A DNA stretch of 64,000 nucleotides from the NCBI RefSeq assembly GCF_039729145.1, contig NZ_CP155793.1, positions 1,550,001 through 1,614,000 on the forward strand, read 5' to 3'. The notes beneath the pieces are model-generated. The model ran no database searches, had not been told where the DNA came from, and saw nothing but the letters and a program-made list of their open reading frames with translations. Origin of the DNA: Microbacterium sp. SY138 (GTDB lineage Bacteria; Actinomycetota; Actinomycetes; Actinomycetales; Microbacteriaceae). Both the position numbers and the translations under genes were made by a program. Of this stretch, positions 31,219 to 38,940 are shown one piece after another. Numbering within the stretch: the first letter of the stretch is position 1; each line of letters begins with the position of its first letter.

Positions 31219-32114
31219 CCGCTCCGATGCCCGCCTCAGAGACCCTCGCTCCGAGCGAGCCGACCGCCGCCGGCAGCGAGCGGGCGAGCGCGCACACCTG
31301 GCGCGCTTTCCGCCGGGACCCGCTCGGCATGATCTCGCTCGGGCTGCTGATCCTGCTGGTGATCGTGGCTCTCGCGGCGCCGCTGATCGCGCCCTATCCC
31401 GCCAGCTACGGACCGGACGTCCTGCGTCCGCCGAGCGGCGACCACTGGTTCGGTACCGACGCACTGGGCCGCGATGTCTTCTCCGAGGTGATCTGGGGAA
31501 CGCAGCAGAGTGTGCTCGTCGCGGTGGCCGCCTCGCTGATCGCGATCGTCTTCGGCACGATCATCGCTGTTCTCGGCGCCTACTTCCGCAAGCTCGACAG
31601 CTTTATCAGCGTGATCGTCGACATGACGCTCTCGCTGCCGGTGCTCCCGCTCATGATCCTGATCGCCGCGCTCGTGGGGCCGAGCACGTCGACGATCATC
31701 TTCGTGGTCGCCGCGTTCTCCTGGCCGGAGGTCACCCGTCTCGTGCGCTCGCAGGCGCTGACCGTGGTCGGGCTGCCCTATGTCGATGCCTCGCGCCTGA
31801 TGACCACCTCTCCGGTCTGGATCATCACGAAACACGTCCTCCCCGCCGTCACGCCGGTGGTCGTGGTGTCCGTGGTCGTGACCGCCTCGCGGGCCGTGCT
31901 CTCGGCCGCCGGACTCGCCTTCCTCGGCCTCGGCGACCCGACGACCTGGTCCTGGGGTCGCATCCTCTACGAGGCGCAGCAGGCCGGCGCGATGGTCAGT
32001 GCCTGGTGGCTGACGCTGTTCCCCTCGATCGCGATCCTCATCCTGGTGCTGTCCGCGACCCTGTTGTCGATCGCCTACAACGATGCGCGCAACCCGCGCC
32101 ACCTCGCCCGATAG
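31215..32114 (+). CDS. ABC transporter permease (DppC-type), transporter B
   Basis: Second membrane subunit, 299 residues. A cytoplasmic N-terminus of about 35 residues (SERASAHTWRAFRRDPLG) precedes the first helix, then the DppC hallmark HWFGTDALGRDVFSEVIWG and an EAA loop (VDASRLMTTSPVWIITKHVLP). The ATG overlaps the DppB stop (ATGA). Followed 9 nt later by the M24 gene, so the transporter and enzymes share one mRNA. Confidence 0.92.
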   Translation: MTAPMPASETLAPSEPTAAGSERASAHTWRAFRRDPLGMISLGLLILLVIVALAAPLIAPYPASYGPDVLRPPSGDHWFGTDALGRDVFSEVIWGTQQSVLVAVAASLIAIVFGTIIAVLGAYFRKLDSFISVIVDMTLSLPVLPLMILIAALVGPSTSTIIFVVAAFSWPEVTRLVRSQALTVVGLPYVDASRLMTTSPVWIITKHVLPAVTPVVVVSVVVTASRAVLSAAGLAFLGLGDPTTWSWGRILYEAQQAGAMVSAWWLTLFPSIAILILVLSATLLSIAYNDARNPRHLAR

Positions 32115-32123
32115 GAGCCGGAG

Positions 32124-33302
32124 ATGACCGAGTTCGACCAGCGGCTCGCGCCCGAGTTCTTCGATCGCGTGCAGACCGGTGTCCGCGACCGGATGGGGGC
32201 GCAGGGCTTCGACGCCTTCCTCACCGACCATCCGGAGGACATCGCGTACCTCACCGGCTTCTTCCACCACCCTTCCGAGCGTCCGGTGGCGATCTGGATC
32301 GAGGCGAACGGCAGGGTGGTGATGCTGTTGCCCGAACTGGAACGCGAGTACGCAGAGTCGCAGTCCGCGAGGGCAGAACTGGTGGCGTTCTTCGAGTTCC
32401 CCGGAGTCGTTGCACCGTTCGAGGCTCTGGCTCGCGCGGTCTCGCCGCGGGGGCGGGTCGGGTTCGCGTCGTCCATGCCGTTCTCCCGTCTCTCGGCGGC
32501 GAGGGAGGCGATGCCCGGAGCCGATCTCGTCGCCTCGGATCTGTTGACCCGCGCCCGTTTCGTGAAGTTCCCCGAGGAGGTGACCCTGCACCGCGAGGCC
32601 GCCCGCGTGACGGATCGGATGCTCGAGGCCGGGGTTTCGCTGGTGGTCGAGGCCGTCGCAGCCGGGGGAGAGCTCCCCACCGAGGCCGAGCTCGAGCGTC
32701 ACGTCACGGCGACGGGTACCGGCATCATGTACGCAGAGCACCGCAACGTGGTGGTGGCCTCCCTGCTCGCCGGCGGGCTGGTCTACTCCGGCGCGAACTC
32801 CGCCTTCCCACACGGGCTCCCGTCGGTGAACCGCCTCAAAGCCGGCGACACCTTCATGCTGTCGTTGGGCTGCGCGGTGGGCGGTCGCTTCATCGAGGGC
32901 GAGCGCACCTTCGTGCTGGGCGAGCCCACGGCGGAGCAGCGGCGCTACCACGACACGATCAACGCGGCGCAGCAGCTCGGGCGTGAGACCATCCGCGCCG
33001 GGCTCGAGTGTCGCGAAGCCAACCGCCTCTGTCTCGACGTGATCCGCGGTGCCGGACTCGGCGCGTTCATCCGGCATCGTCAAGGACACGGAATCGGTCT
33101 CGGCATGCACGAGGCGCCCTGGCTGGAAGACGGCGATGCGACGCTGCTGGAGGCGGGCATGGTCGTCTCGAACGAGCCGGGCATCTACGTCCCACAGCAC
33201 GCGGGGTACCGCATCAGCGACAGCATGCTCGTGACGGACACCGGCGCCGAACCTCTGACCACCTACCCCCGCAGTCTCGACGACTGCACCATCGCGCTCT
33301 GA
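32124..33302 (+). CDS. M24-fold protein, creatinase-like, metal site lost
   Basis: 392 residues with the pita-bread fold of Xaa-Pro aminopeptidases and creatinases: a creatinase N-terminal domain (about 1-165) and an M24 domain (about 175-390). Of the five metal ligands (D, D, H, E, E) expected in peptidases, only His 322 (GHGIG) and Glu 351 (NEPGIY) remain. The others are Ser 247 (MLSLG), Glu 258 (IEGERTF) and Ser 365 (RISDS). Creatinase also lacks the metals and has LSLN and ERTL at the same places. It is therefore more likely a metal-free C-N hydrolase than a peptidase; its substrate is unknown. Creatine is not implied, since neighbours are peptide-type genes. Confidence 0.75.
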   Translation: MTEFDQRLAPEFFDRVQTGVRDRMGAQGFDAFLTDHPEDIAYLTGFFHHPSERPVAIWIEANGRVVMLLPELEREYAESQSARAELVAFFEFPGVVAPFEALARAVSPRGRVGFASSMPFSRLSAAREAMPGADLVASDLLTRARFVKFPEEVTLHREAARVTDRMLEAGVSLVVEAVAAGGELPTEAELERHVTATGTGIMYAEHRNVVVASLLAGGLVYSGANSAFPHGLPSVNRLKAGDTFMLSLGCAVGGRFIEGERTFVLGEPTAEQRRYHDTINAAQQLGRETIRAGLECREANRLCLDVIRGAGLGAFIRHRQGHGIGLGMHEAPWLEDGDATLLEAGMVVSNEPGIYVPQHAGYRISDSMLVTDTGAEPLTTYPRSLDDCTIAL

Positions 33303-33332
33303 CGCCCCGGAATCCGAGAGAGAGAAGAGAAC

Positions 33333-34232
33333 ATGACATCGACACCGCCGGTATCGCCGGAGTTCGCCGCAGCCACCAGCACCCACGAGTGGGTCGAGAT
33401 CAACGGCAACCACCTGGCCGTCGAGGTGCTCGGTCCTGAGGGGGCGCCCGTCATCATCACCCACCACGGTGCTCCTGGTCTCGGTTCCCGTGCGGAACCG
33501 CGTGCCAGCTTCGGGCGCCTGGCCGACGAGTACCGCGTCGTGGTGTTCGATGCGCGCGGGAGCGGCCAGAGCGACGGGGAAGGCGTCTACAGCCACGAGC
33601 AGTGGGCGGCGGACATCGATGGTCTGCGGGAATGGATCGGCGCCGAGAAGATCGTGATGGCGGGGGGCTCGTACGGCGGCTTCATGGCCATGGAGTACGC
33701 GCTGCGATACCCGGAGCGGGTGGCGGCCATCGTGCTGCGCGACACTTCGCCGGACAACTCCAACGCCCATCTGGCTCGCGAGAACGCGCTCGCCTCCGAC
33801 CGCGTGACGATCGACATGGAGAAGTTCGATCGCATCGACGTGGGACAGGTCCACGACGACGAAGACCTCAAGGACTGCTGGCGCGAGATCCTGCCTCTGT
33901 ACGACTTCGTCTACGATCCGGAGGCGACCGAGCGCAAGGTGCAGGCCACGCCGTACCGCTACCGCGCGCACAACTACGCCTTCTCGGTGAACCTCCCGAA
34001 TTATGACCTCAAGCCACGGCTGCACGAGATCGGTGTGCCGACACTCATCACCGTGGGCCGGACGGACTGGATCACGCCAGTATCGTGTAGCCAGACGATC
34101 GCCGATCTCATCCCGGACTCCGAGATGGTGGTGTTCGAGAAATCGGGGCACTCCCCGCAGATCGAGGAGGCAGAGGCGTGGACGAAGACCGTGCGCACGT
34201 TCCTGCACCGGGTGTACCCGCCGACCCGATGA
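33333..34232 (+). CDS. Alpha/beta hydrolase, proline-iminopeptidase-like (S33)
   Basis: 299 residues, cytoplasmic serine hydrolase. The oxyanion HHGAPG, the nucleophile elbow GGSYGG with Ser 113, Asp in VGRTDWITP and His in KSGHSPQ form a complete triad. The cap region (about 140-220) is acidic. The family includes prolyl aminopeptidases and many esterases, so the substrate class is open. GAGAGAAGAGAA lies upstream of the ATG. It is the third hydrolase in the operon and overlaps the regulator gene. Confidence 0.85.
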   Translation: MTSTPPVSPEFAAATSTHEWVEINGNHLAVEVLGPEGAPVIITHHGAPGLGSRAEPRASFGRLADEYRVVVFDARGSGQSDGEGVYSHEQWAADIDGLREWIGAEKIVMAGGSYGGFMAMEYALRYPERVAAIVLRDTSPDNSNAHLARENALASDRVTIDMEKFDRIDVGQVHDDEDLKDCWREILPLYDFVYDPEATERKVQATPYRYRAHNYAFSVNLPNYDLKPRLHEIGVPTLITVGRTDWITPVSCSQTIADLIPDSEMVVFEKSGHSPQIEEAEAWTKTVRTFLHRVYPPTR

Positions 34233-35263
34233 GCAGTGTTCACCTGACGAGAGAAGTGAACGACCTCGACCGACGGATCGTCGTAGCGCTGCAGCAGGAC
34301 GGGCGCGCAAGCTGGACATCGATCGCGGAGTTCGCCGGAGCATCGGTCTCGACCGTCACGCGACGCGGCCAGCAGCTGCTGGCGGAAGGGCTGGTGCGTG
34401 TAGGGATCGTGCCGACCCTGGGCAGCGAAGGGCACGTGGAGACCTTCTTCGTGCGCATCAACTGCACACCGGGGTCGCAGTTGAGTGTCGCGCAGGCGCT
34501 GATCGGCTCGCCCTACGTGCGCTTCGTGACCTTGGTGACCGGCAAGTTCGACGTGTTCGCCGAGGTCGTCATCCCGGGCGACTCCGCGACGTATGCGCAT
34601 GTCCTCACCGATCTGCAGGCGATCCCGGGCGTCGAACGGTGGCGCAGCGACCTGGTCGTGCACACGTACAAGGTGAGCTTCGACTGGGGGCGGCAGCTCT
34701 ACGACGCCCATGCCGAGGCTGCAAGCGACCCGCAGTCGTACATGCCCGCGCCGAACACTTGCGATCCCACGCACTTCGATGACGCCGACCGGGCCATCGT
34801 CGAAGAGCTGCGTCACAACGGCCGTGCGTCGTTCCAGTCGATCGGCGACACGCTCGACATGAACGAGAGCAGCGTGCGCCGTCGCTACGAGCGGATGCGC
34901 AACGCCGGATGCCTGACCACCGTGACGATGGTGCCGGCATCGGCACTGGGGATGAGTGCCGAGACACTGTTGATCCTGCGGGTAGAACCGTCGCGGATCG
35001 CCTCCGTCGCCCAGACGCTCGCCCATCACGTGTCGGTGCGATTCCTCGCCGCGGCGTTGGAGGAGAACTCGCTCTATTGCGAGATCATCCTTCCGAGCAC
35101 CGAGACCCTGCACGACTTCCTCACCGGGACCATCGCGCACCTCAAGGGAGTTCGCGGATGGAATGCGGCGATGGAGCTCGTCTTCATGAAGCGCGGCTTC
35201 ATCGAGACGCCGTGGTGGCGGGCCCAGGTGGCCTCGGCAGGGGCTGTGGACGCCGGGTCGTAG
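34229..35263 (+). CDS. Double-length Lrp/AsnC family regulator
   Basis: 344 residues made of two Lrp units. The first helix-turn-helix is at about 10-55 (LDRRIVVALQQDGRASWTSI) followed by an alpha-beta ligand domain; a second helix-turn-helix is at about 190-240 (DADRAIVEELRHNGRASFQSI), followed by another ligand domain. Ordinary Lrp proteins are about 150 residues. It is the last gene of the catabolic operon and overlaps its neighbour (ATGA), so it probably senses the transported compound or a product and controls the 27.3-kb promoter region. Tandem Lrp proteins occur in actinobacteria but are little studied. Confidence 0.85.
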   Translation: MSSVHLTREVNDLDRRIVVALQQDGRASWTSIAEFAGASVSTVTRRGQQLLAEGLVRVGIVPTLGSEGHVETFFVRINCTPGSQLSVAQALIGSPYVRFVTLVTGKFDVFAEVVIPGDSATYAHVLTDLQAIPGVERWRSDLVVHTYKVSFDWGRQLYDAHAEAASDPQSYMPAPNTCDPTHFDDADRAIVEELRHNGRASFQSIGDTLDMNESSVRRRYERMRNAGCLTTVTMVPASALGMSAETLLILRVEPSRIASVAQTLAHHVSVRFLAAALEENSLYCEIILPSTETLHDFLTGTIAHLKGVRGWNAAMELVFMKRGFIETPWWRAQVASAGAVDAGS

Positions 35264-35368
35264 CCCCGGGTTTCCGTGACGGCACCCTCCGCGCGTGGTG
35301 TCAAGGGGCTTCCCCGGGCGCGGTTTGTGGCGCACTCTCTGTGGAGAGAGAGTCCTGGAGGGCCCCAC

Positions 35369-35653
35369 ATGTCTGAACTTCCGGATCCGCGTTTCATGCT
35401 GAATCGCATCACGGCGTCGGAATGGGTGATCAACGACCTTCGATACTCGCCCAACGACCCGCGCCATGTCGTCGCGTGCGTGTACGAACTCGCCGAGACC
35501 GAGGTCGAGGTGACCTGGCTGCGTGACCTGCCACTCGCCACGCGTTATGGAACCGCATTCGAGGTGCTCGAGGATGTCGAGAGGATGCGTGGTTCGAGCA
35601 GGGCCACACGTCCGATCTCCATCCCCCATCGGCCGCCGCTGCTGGCGACCTAG
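35369..35653 (+). CDS. Small conserved hypothetical protein
   Basis: 94 residues, no transmembrane segment or signal. It begins MSELPDPRFMLNRITASEW, and the middle has VACVYELAETEVEVTWLRDLPL. GGAGG 7 nt before ATG 35369 supports the start. I do not recognise a characterised family; the compact, well-formed sequence and good ribosome site argue for a real gene. It stands alone between the Lrp gene and a terminator. Confidence 0.65.
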   Translation: MSELPDPRFMLNRITASEWVINDLRYSPNDPRHVVACVYELAETEVEVTWLRDLPLATRYGTAFEVLEDVERMRGSSRATRPISIPHRPPLLAT

Positions 35654-35681
35654 TCGTCCCGCGGCACGGACAGCGAACGAA

Positions 35682-35718
35682 GAAGCGCACCTCCTCGATC
35701 TCTGAGGGGGTGCGCTTC
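35682..35718. terminator. Bidirectional terminator between 35.4-kb gene and CueP gene
   Basis: A 15-bp stem: GAAGCGCACCTCCTC pairs with GAGGGGGTGCGCTTC (one G-U pair) around a 7-nt loop, between two convergent genes. Confidence 0.8.
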
Positions 35719-35759
35719 CTCCATGCCGCGCTGCGGAGCTCAGGCGGCCACGTGCGGGA

Positions 35760-36410
35760 TCACAGCAGCTGCAGATCGGTCACGCACGTGCGATCGTCCG
35801 GCGACGTGGTCGACAGCGGCACGGTGCCCGTCAGGCCGGCGCTCTCGACGGTCAGCGTCGCCTCGATTCCCCGAGGCACCCAGACGCCGGTGAACCCGTT
35901 GTCGTGGGTGCGGCGCATCTCGTCGATGAGCACCGTCCCGTCGTCGGCGGTGAGGACGATGCGCATCTCGATGTCGGAGAGCTCACCGACGCACGTCGTG
36001 AGGCTGTGGAAGTGGCACTCGTGGGTCTGTTCGCGGAATGGTGCGACCGAGATGTACACCGCGTCGTCGGGCATCGGCAGCCGACTCTCCCGGCCGCTGG
36101 TGTCACGCAGCAGGAGCGCGTCGGGTTCGACGGATGCGAGGAGATCGTCCGGGCGGTCCGCCACGGGCATCGCGTCGAGTCGTTCGATCACCTCGCCGAC
36201 GTCGAGCCCCGCGAGGTCGTGCGCGGCGAGCAGGTCCTGCGCCGACGCCACCGAGTCGACGTCGGCGGGGGAGACGGCGGGCGCGCACCCGGACAGGGCG
36301 ATTCCGGCGACGGCCAACGCGGCGAGCCCCGCGGACAGCCTCCGTCGTCGACGTGATGCGGAGACCGACGGAGAGGCGGGGGACGTGGTGGAGGGGAGGG
36401 GATGGTTCAT
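35760..36410 (-). CDS. CueP-family copper-binding lipoprotein
   Basis: 216 residues. A basic start with five Arg (20-24), a hydrophobic segment and the lipobox ALSGC with Cys 42 predict an exported lipoprotein. The mature part matches CueP, a periplasmic Cu(I) protein known from Salmonella: AAHDLAGLDVGEVIERLD, SVAPFREQTHECHFHSLTTC and NGFTGVWVPR. Three conserved Cys (132, 140, 209) are available for copper. ATG 36410 has AAGGA 8 nt upstream; a longer in-frame start at 36464 lacks such a site. It lies 70 nt after the DUF305 gene and is probably co-transcribed with it. Confidence 0.88.
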   Translation of the reverse strand: MNHPLPSTTSPASPSVSASRRRRRLSAGLAALAVAGIALSGCAPAVSPADVDSVASAQDLLAAHDLAGLDVGEVIERLDAMPVADRPDDLLASVEPDALLLRDTSGRESRLPMPDDAVYISVAPFREQTHECHFHSLTTCVGELSDIEMRIVLTADDGTVLIDEMRRTHDNGFTGVWVPRGIEATLTVESAGLTGTVPLSTTSPDDRTCVTDLQLL

Positions 36411-36480
36411 GGGGACGGTCCTTCGTGCGAGGTGGGGCCGGTGTGGGCGGGGATACGCCGACACCGACCCCGAAATGGGT

Positions 36481-37086
36481 TCAGAGGGTGGAGAGGAGGT
36501 CCTTCATCTCCTGGATCTCCTCGGTCTGCGCGTCGATGATCGTCTGGGCGAGTTCGATCGCTTCCGGATCGCTCCCGCCGTCGACCTCCGCCCGCGCCAT
36601 CTCGACGGCTCCCTCGTGGTGCACGATCATCTGGTCGAGGAACAGGCGTGACGCTTCGGGACCGTCGGCGGAGCGGAGCGCGGCGAGGTCGTCGTCGCTC
36701 ATCATCCCGTCGCCGTGGTCCATCCCGTTCGCGTCGCGGTCGTCGGAGCCGATGCCCCAATCGTCCAACCAGCCCTCGAGCTGTTCGATCTCCGGGCCCT
36801 GCGCGGCCTTGATCCGCTGGGCGAGTTCGGCCACCTCGGGGTCGATCCCCTCCACTCCGAGCACGATGTCGCTCATCTCGATCGCCTGCTCGTGGTGCAC
36901 GATCATCATCGAGGCGAACATGACGTCGGCATCGTTGACGTCGGCATCGCTCATGCCGGCCGATGGTGACGACGAGCTGTGGTCCATGCCGGGCATGGAA
37001 GCGTCGTCGGTGCCGGTCGCGCAGCCGGACAGCAGCAGAACGGCGGACAGGGTGAGTGCGGCGGTTGCCGCAGCACGAATCTTCAT
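36481..37086 (-). CDS. DUF305 lipoprotein
   Basis: 201 residues. Lipoprotein signal with LLSGC and Cys 22, then a Met/His/Asp-rich linker, then two DUF305 helical repeats, each with the hallmark HHE: IVHHEQAIEM at about 62-71 and IVHHEGAVEM at about 154-163. DUF305 proteins are ferritin-like, often encoded next to copper-handling genes. GGAG 9 nt before ATG 37086 fixes the start; the frame upstream is open for 12 codons without a signal. Confidence 0.9.
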   Translation of the reverse strand: MKIRAAATAALTLSAVLLLSGCATGTDDASMPGMDHSSSSPSAGMSDADVNDADVMFASMMIVHHEQAIEMSDIVLGVEGIDPEVAELAQRIKAAQGPEIEQLEGWLDDWGIGSDDRDANGMDHGDGMMSDDDLAALRSADGPEASRLFLDQMIVHHEGAVEMARAEVDGGSDPEAIELAQTIIDAQTEEIQEMKDLLSTL

Positions 37087-37192
37087 GGGTGTGTTCTCCA
37101 AATACGCATAGTCGTTGCGCACACGCCGGACGGCGGCGCGCGAGGGTGAGAGGCCTGGAGCCGTGGCGCGAGAGCGCGGGCTCGACGGCTGC

Positions 37193-37666
37193 TCAGGTGC
37201 GACTGATGCAGAGAACGTGCAGAGAAGGGGCGCGGGGGAGGACCCGCGCGGCCAGGACCTCGAGAAGGAGCGAGCGGAGGAGCATCGCCGTCCAGCCGCG
37301 AAGCATTCCAGGCGCGATGAGGAGCACGAGGGCGAGGAGGAGCGCGAGGACGCACATCATCGCCATGCCGGCGTGATCATCGGTGCCGCAGCCTGCGCAG
37401 GACATCGCGGTCGTGCCGGACGGGTCTTCGGACGGGAGCGCCTGCACCTGCGCTGTGCCGTGATGCGCGGATACCGGCTCGGACACGGTCATCACCGCCG
37501 AAATCGCCGCCGCCGGAGTGTCGGCCGCCGCAGTGCCGTGCAGATTCAGGGTGTGCATCCCCAGCAGCCCCAGGATGACTGCGGCGACGAGGAGCACGCC
37601 CGACAGCACACCCCGGAAGACGCTCGATGAGCCTCTTCCGGACCACGTCGCCGCCACCGGTGCCAT
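37193..37666 (-). CDS. DUF6153-like two-helix membrane protein
   Basis: 157 residues with transmembrane segments at about 19-38 and 100-121 and an intervening loop containing MSCAGCGTDDHAGMAMMC, a Cys/His/Met-rich stretch that could hold copper. The C-terminus ends LHVLCISRT, as in the actinobacterial DUF6153 family. A TAGACT hexamer 7 nt before ATG 37666 suggests a leaderless message. Its place upstream of DUF305 and CueP genes on the same strand supports a shared metal-related role. Confidence 0.75.
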   Translation of the reverse strand: MAPVAATWSGRGSSSVFRGVLSGVLLVAAVILGLLGMHTLNLHGTAAADTPAAAISAVMTVSEPVSAHHGTAQVQALPSEDPSGTTAMSCAGCGTDDHAGMAMMCVLALLLALVLLIAPGMLRGWTAMLLRSLLLEVLAARVLPRAPSLHVLCISRT

Positions 37667-37673
37667 GAGAGCA

Positions 37674-37679
37674 AGTCTA
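37674..37679 (-). promoter_or_regulatory. -10 hexamer upstream of the copper-type group
   Basis: Minus-strand TAGACT, 7 nt before ATG 37666. May drive all three genes down to 35760. Confidence 0.45.
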
Positions 37680-37731
37680 CGGGGCGCGGGTGACGGCGAC
37701 CGGTGCGCTGCGGGCCGGCGAGGGTGTGCAG

Positions 37732-37929
37732 TCAGATGTCGGGGCCGTCGTCGTGCTCGTCCGCGCCGGCAGCGACGCGGTCGGCCTCGGCGCTGTCGAC
37801 GAGCGCGTCATCGACATCCGGATCGAGAACACGCTCGCCGTCGACCTCCCTCGTCGGCACACCCGTCGGGTCGGTCGGGTCGTCGTCATGGGGGAGCGGG
37901 GGAACCGGGGGAATGATCGGGTTCGACAT
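37732..37929 (-). CDS. Small acidic Pro-rich protein
   Basis: 65 residues: MSNPIIPPVPPLPHDDD, then an acidic stretch with many Asp, Ala and Val. No signal or helix of note; probably disordered. AAAGGA 7 nt before ATG 37929 supports translation. Similar short proteins are common in Microbacteriaceae, but no function is known to me. Confidence 0.55.
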   Translation of the reverse strand: MSNPIIPPVPPLPHDDDPTDPTGVPTREVDGERVLDPDVDDALVDSAEADRVAAGADEHDDGPDI

Positions 37930-38039
37930 GATCGCATCCTTTCGTCGAGATGGGTTCACGGTAGAACGCGGGGCGTGCGGTCGGAATCGGGTTGACGCTC
38001 GTGCAGACGCGCGCTAGCGCGGTTGATCCGGCGCGGTCA

Positions 38040-38657
38040 TCAGGCAGGGCGAGGGTGATAGACCGATTGGGCCTCTACGGCTGCGGTGCCGAAATCACCG
38101 TCTGCATTGATAACGTGGCCGCGAGCCAGCGTGAGTCCGGTGGCCCGGCCTCGTCCTTTGAGCACGGCGCCGCGCAGGTCAGGATCGGGGTCGCGGTGGC
38201 TCCCGCCGCTCGCGAGCGCGACGTTCACCGCCGTGACATCGCCGAGGATCTGCGATCCATCGCCCAGAGTGGAAGCGCCGGCGAGGTCGATCCTCCCGAT
38301 CAGACGCACCCGGTTGCCGATCGTGATCACGGAATCGGAACGGTTCGCGAGCAGAGCCACCGCATGCGGGCCGAACTCGTTGTCGGTGCCGATGCTCACG
38401 CGTCCGCCGCCGGTCGCCTCGATTCGGGTGCCCTCGAAGAAGCGGTTGTCGTCACCGATGAGGAGAGTGCCGGGGTCGGCGTCGATGCGGACGTTCGGAC
38501 AGAACACATTGCCGGTCCCGATCTCGGCGTGCGCGGAGAGGAGGGCGGAGAAAGGATCGAGGAAGACGTTGAGGTCGTCCGCGATGAGCTGGCTCACCGT
38601 CCGATATCCCCGCGACGCACGCACACGATCCGCGTAGCCCAGGGGCGCGTGCGTCAT
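38040..38657 (-). CDS. Left-handed beta-helix (hexapeptide-like) protein
   Basis: 205 residues. The region 45-185 shows the regular turns of a trimeric left-handed or related beta-helix (GTGNVFCPNVRIDADPGTLL, then GDDNRFFEGTRIEA, then GTDNEFGPHAVALL), as in acyltransferases and carbonic-anhydrase-like proteins. No catalytic His is obvious, so a structural or binding role is equally possible. AGGAGG 5-6 nt before ATG 38657 decides the start. It lies downstream of a terminator and the tRNA-Ala gene, on the same strand. Confidence 0.7.
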   Translation of the reverse strand: MTHAPLGYADRVRASRGYRTVSQLIADDLNVFLDPFSALLSAHAEIGTGNVFCPNVRIDADPGTLLIGDDNRFFEGTRIEATGGGRVSIGTDNEFGPHAVALLANRSDSVITIGNRVRLIGRIDLAGASTLGDGSQILGDVTAVNVALASGGSHRDPDPDLRGAVLKGRGRATGLTLARGHVINADGDFGTAAVEAQSVYHPRPA

Positions 38658-38690
38658 GGAGCCTCCTGGTCACTGCCGCGTGAGACGAAG

Positions 38691-38718
38691 AAAGCCCCCG
38701 GAGAACCGGGGGCTTTTT
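38691..38718 (-). terminator. Terminator after tRNA-Ala
   Basis: An 11-bp stem (AAAGCCCCCGG with CCGGGGGCTTT) and a 4-nt loop with T-runs on both sides, 4 nt past the tRNA 3' end. Confidence 0.88.
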
Positions 38719-38721
38719 CTG

Positions 38722-38794
38722 TGGACCTGAGGGGACTCGAACCCCTGACCCCCTGCATGCCATGCAGGTGCGCTACCAGCTGCGCCACAGGCCC
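38722..38794 (-). tRNA. tRNA-Ala(GGC)
   Basis: A 73-nt cloverleaf on the minus strand. The acceptor stem GGGCCTG/CAGGTCC has the G3-U70 pair that identifies alanine tRNAs. The anticodon stem is CCTGC/GCAGG with loop ATGGCAT, anticodon GGC. The T-arm GGGGTTCGAGTCCCC is intact and the discriminator is A. CCA is not encoded. No integrase or duplicated 3' end is seen nearby. Confidence 0.97.
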
Positions 38795-38940
38795 AGACGC
38801 TGTTCCGGACCAGCCGGAGCAACTTGAAAAGAGTACTACACGAATCGACGCGAACACCAATCGGGGAGGGCATCCCGGGCGCGTCACCGTGGAGTGCGGA
38901 GGGGAGGAACAAGCGCGCGGCGCCGGGCGTTGAAACCGGC

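Noticed and set aside
34178..34228. Longer start for the double Lrp gene inside the hydrolase gene
   Set aside because: The extra residues are only the hydrolase end in another frame; the ATGA overlap at 34229 is the usual layout here.
37087..37122. Longer start for the DUF305 gene at 37122
   Set aside because: It adds 12 residues that spoil the lipoprotein signal; ATG 37086 has GGAG at good distance.
38722..38794. tRNA-Ala as an integration site
   Set aside because: No integrase, no repeat of the tRNA 3' end and no change in gene style nearby.
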